Below are positions 20,988 to 22,117 of a stretch of DNA of 22,117 nt, one piece after another; within the stretch, counting starts at the first letter, position 1; each line of letters starts with the position of its first letter. The position numbers and the translations under genes are program-made. Origin of the DNA: Bdellovibrio sp. (GTDB lineage: Bacteria > Bdellovibrionota > UBA1018); NCBI GenBank assembly GCA_016213345.1, contig JACRAO010000219.1:1-22117 (forward strand), in the 5' to 3' direction. The notes beneath the pieces were generated by a model, which was not told the DNA's origin, searched no databases, and saw only the letters and a program-made list of their open reading frames with translations.

Positions 20988-22117
20988 TTAACTTGTTGGT
21001 AACGAAGACTGATGCGTGCCGACCTCTACCACACCTACTGCAGTTTCTCTGGTAGTTTCATCTCTCTCTTCTGATATTTGTGTTTTCAAAAATTTGTACT
21101 TATATAATCCACTACCTGCAGGTATAAGTCTTCCCATTATGACGTTCTCTTTTAGTCCTCTCAAATGATCAATACGTCCACCAATGCTGGCTTCGGTTAA
21201 CACTTTGGTTGTTTCTTGGAAAGAAGCCGCCGAAATAAAACTCTCCGTCGTCAATGACGCTTTCGTAATTCCTAAAAGCAATGGCTCCGCATTGGCAGGA
21301 ATACTACCAGATTGTAAAACTTTTTGATTTTCTATTTCAAAAACAGCTTTATCAACTTGCTCTCCTGCTAAAAATTGAGTATCACCTGGCTCTATAATTC
21401 TCACCTTTCTCAACATTTGCCTAACAATTACCTCAATGTGTTTGTCGTTAATTTTTACACCTTGTAAACGATAAACTTCTTGAACTTCATCTACCATGTA
21501 CTTAGAAAGGGCTTTCTCACCCAATACCCGCAAAATATCATGTGGATTAATTGGCCCGTCCATTAGAGGCTCACCTGCTTTTACATAGTCTCCCTCATTC
21601 ACAGCTAAGTGCCGGCCTTTTCCAATCAAATAATCCTTCTTTTCACCAATCTCAGGCGTTACCTGTATTTTTCGCTTTCCCTTCGTATCTTTACCAAAAG
21701 AAACCATGCCATCAATTTCTGTAATTACAGCTGTATCCTTAGGCTTTCGTGCTTCAAAAAGCTCAGCCACCCTTGGCAAACCTCCTGTAATATCCTTAGT
21801 TTTTGTGGTTTCCCGATGGATCTTTGCAATCGTATCACCAGCTTTGATTTCATCACCATCATTAATAATTAAATTGGCTCCAACTGGAATCATGTAGCGA
21901 GCCACACGATTTGAGCCCTCAATTTTCACGATATTGCCGGACCCATCCTGAATCAGGATCTTTGGACGCTTATCGCTGGCCTTTGATTCTACAATCACCT
22001 TATGGGACAGACCGGTAACACTGTCGAATTGCTCTTGCATGGTGAGCCCTTCTTCAATGTCTTCAAACTTCACGACCCCAGTTGCTTCAGTGATAATCGG
22101 AGTGGAATAAGGATCCC
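20988..22117 (-). CDS. rpoC: DNA-directed RNA polymerase subunit beta', C-terminal part (partial)
   Basis: The frame is open from the window edge (first complete codon at 22115) to the stop at 20988-20990, giving the last 375 residues. It begins DPYSTPIITEATGVVKFEDIEEG, equivalent to the E. coli beta' segment DPHTMPVITE...GFVRF. It contains 'TGGLPRVAELFEARKPKD', the trigger-loop-following region characteristic of bacterial beta', and 'TTESFISAASFQETTKVLTEASIGG...LRGLKENVIMGRLIPAGSG', among the most conserved segments of the subunit. The start codon is outside the window, and the internal GTG at 22073 is not a start. rpoC is the core enzyme's largest subunit gene. The short C-terminal tail after 'YKYKFL' is normal. 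Confidence 0.97.
   Translation of the reverse strand, partial: DPYSTPIITEATGVVKFEDIEEGLTMQEQFDSVTGLSHKVIVESKASDKRPKILIQDGSGNIVKIEGSNRVARYMIPVGANLIINDGDEIKAGDTIAKIHRETTKTKDITGGLPRVAELFEARKPKDTAVITEIDGMVSFGKDTKGKRKIQVTPEIGEKKDYLIGKGRHLAVNEGDYVKAGEPLMDGPINPHDILRVLGEKALSKYMVDEVQEVYRLQGVKINDKHIEVIVRQMLRKVRIIEPGDTQFLAGEQVDKAVFEIENQKVLQSGSIPANAEPLLLGITKASLTTESFISAASFQETTKVLTEASIGGRIDHLRGLKENVIMGRLIPAGSGLYKYKFLKTQISEERDETTRETAVGVVEVGTHQSSLPTS

Noticed and set aside
22071..22073. GTG as the start codon of a 361-aa gene at the right end
   Set aside because: The frame continues upstream with clear rpoC sequence to the window edge, so this is an internal valine.

Overview
The window comes from an AT-rich bacterial chromosome. 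The three short flagellins (277-280 aa, N-terminus MGLRI-x-TN, almost no variable domain) look like those of Bdellovibrio and relatives. So do the HD-GYP protein with its own N-terminal domain and the general gene set. I therefore suggest a low-GC member of Bdellovibrionota/Oligoflexia, with moderate confidence and from family resemblance only. No insertion sequence, CRISPR array or phage gene is visible. rpoC and two tRNA genes show that this is core chromosome with some accessory patches.

Layout. 1-4301: the end of an oligopeptide/dipeptide ABC importer operon (binding protein end, two permeases, two ATPases), tightly packed and all on +. 4368-6996: two overlapping genes I do not recognise; the second encodes a large protein with a long C-terminal coiled coil. 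7026-7108: tRNA-Leu(UAG). 7316-8494: a small membrane methyltransferase-like gene, then a nucleotidyltransferase overlapping a 53-codon gene, which resembles a toxin-antitoxin pair. 8506-9570 (-): HD-GYP phosphodiesterase, divergent from an ABC-2 exporter operon (9651-12502: one ATPase, two permeases). The second permease is frameshifted in a T6 run, and a 224-bp nested inverted repeat with a GC-rich core lies between the permeases. 12625-14624: an HTH-ParA/ParB pair. 14626-15534 (-): a GNAT acetyltransferase. 15690-19127: three flagellin genes separated by long, hairpin-rich untranslated regions. 19249-20145: an RmlD-like reductase lacking the usual catalytic tyrosine. 20140-20775 (-): an unrecognised protein. 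20904-22117 (-): tRNA-Val(UAC) just downstream of the 3' part of rpoC.

The most unusual signals are at DNA or RNA level. (a) The palindrome CGGTCGCCGCGGCGACCG occurs three times in 411 bp around the parA start. Two copies lie inside the coding region in different reading frames, both in the linker between the HTH and ATPase domains. (b) The nested inverted-repeat element at 11440-11663 carries a core of small CATCC hairpins. (c) The flagellin leaders have hairpins with an AGGGA loop motif, short upstream ORFs and strong Shine-Dalgarno sites. This arrangement resembles CsrA-controlled flagellin mRNA, although neither csrA nor fliW is in the window. Strong Shine-Dalgarno sites that lead only into start-stop codons also follow flagellins 1 and 3.
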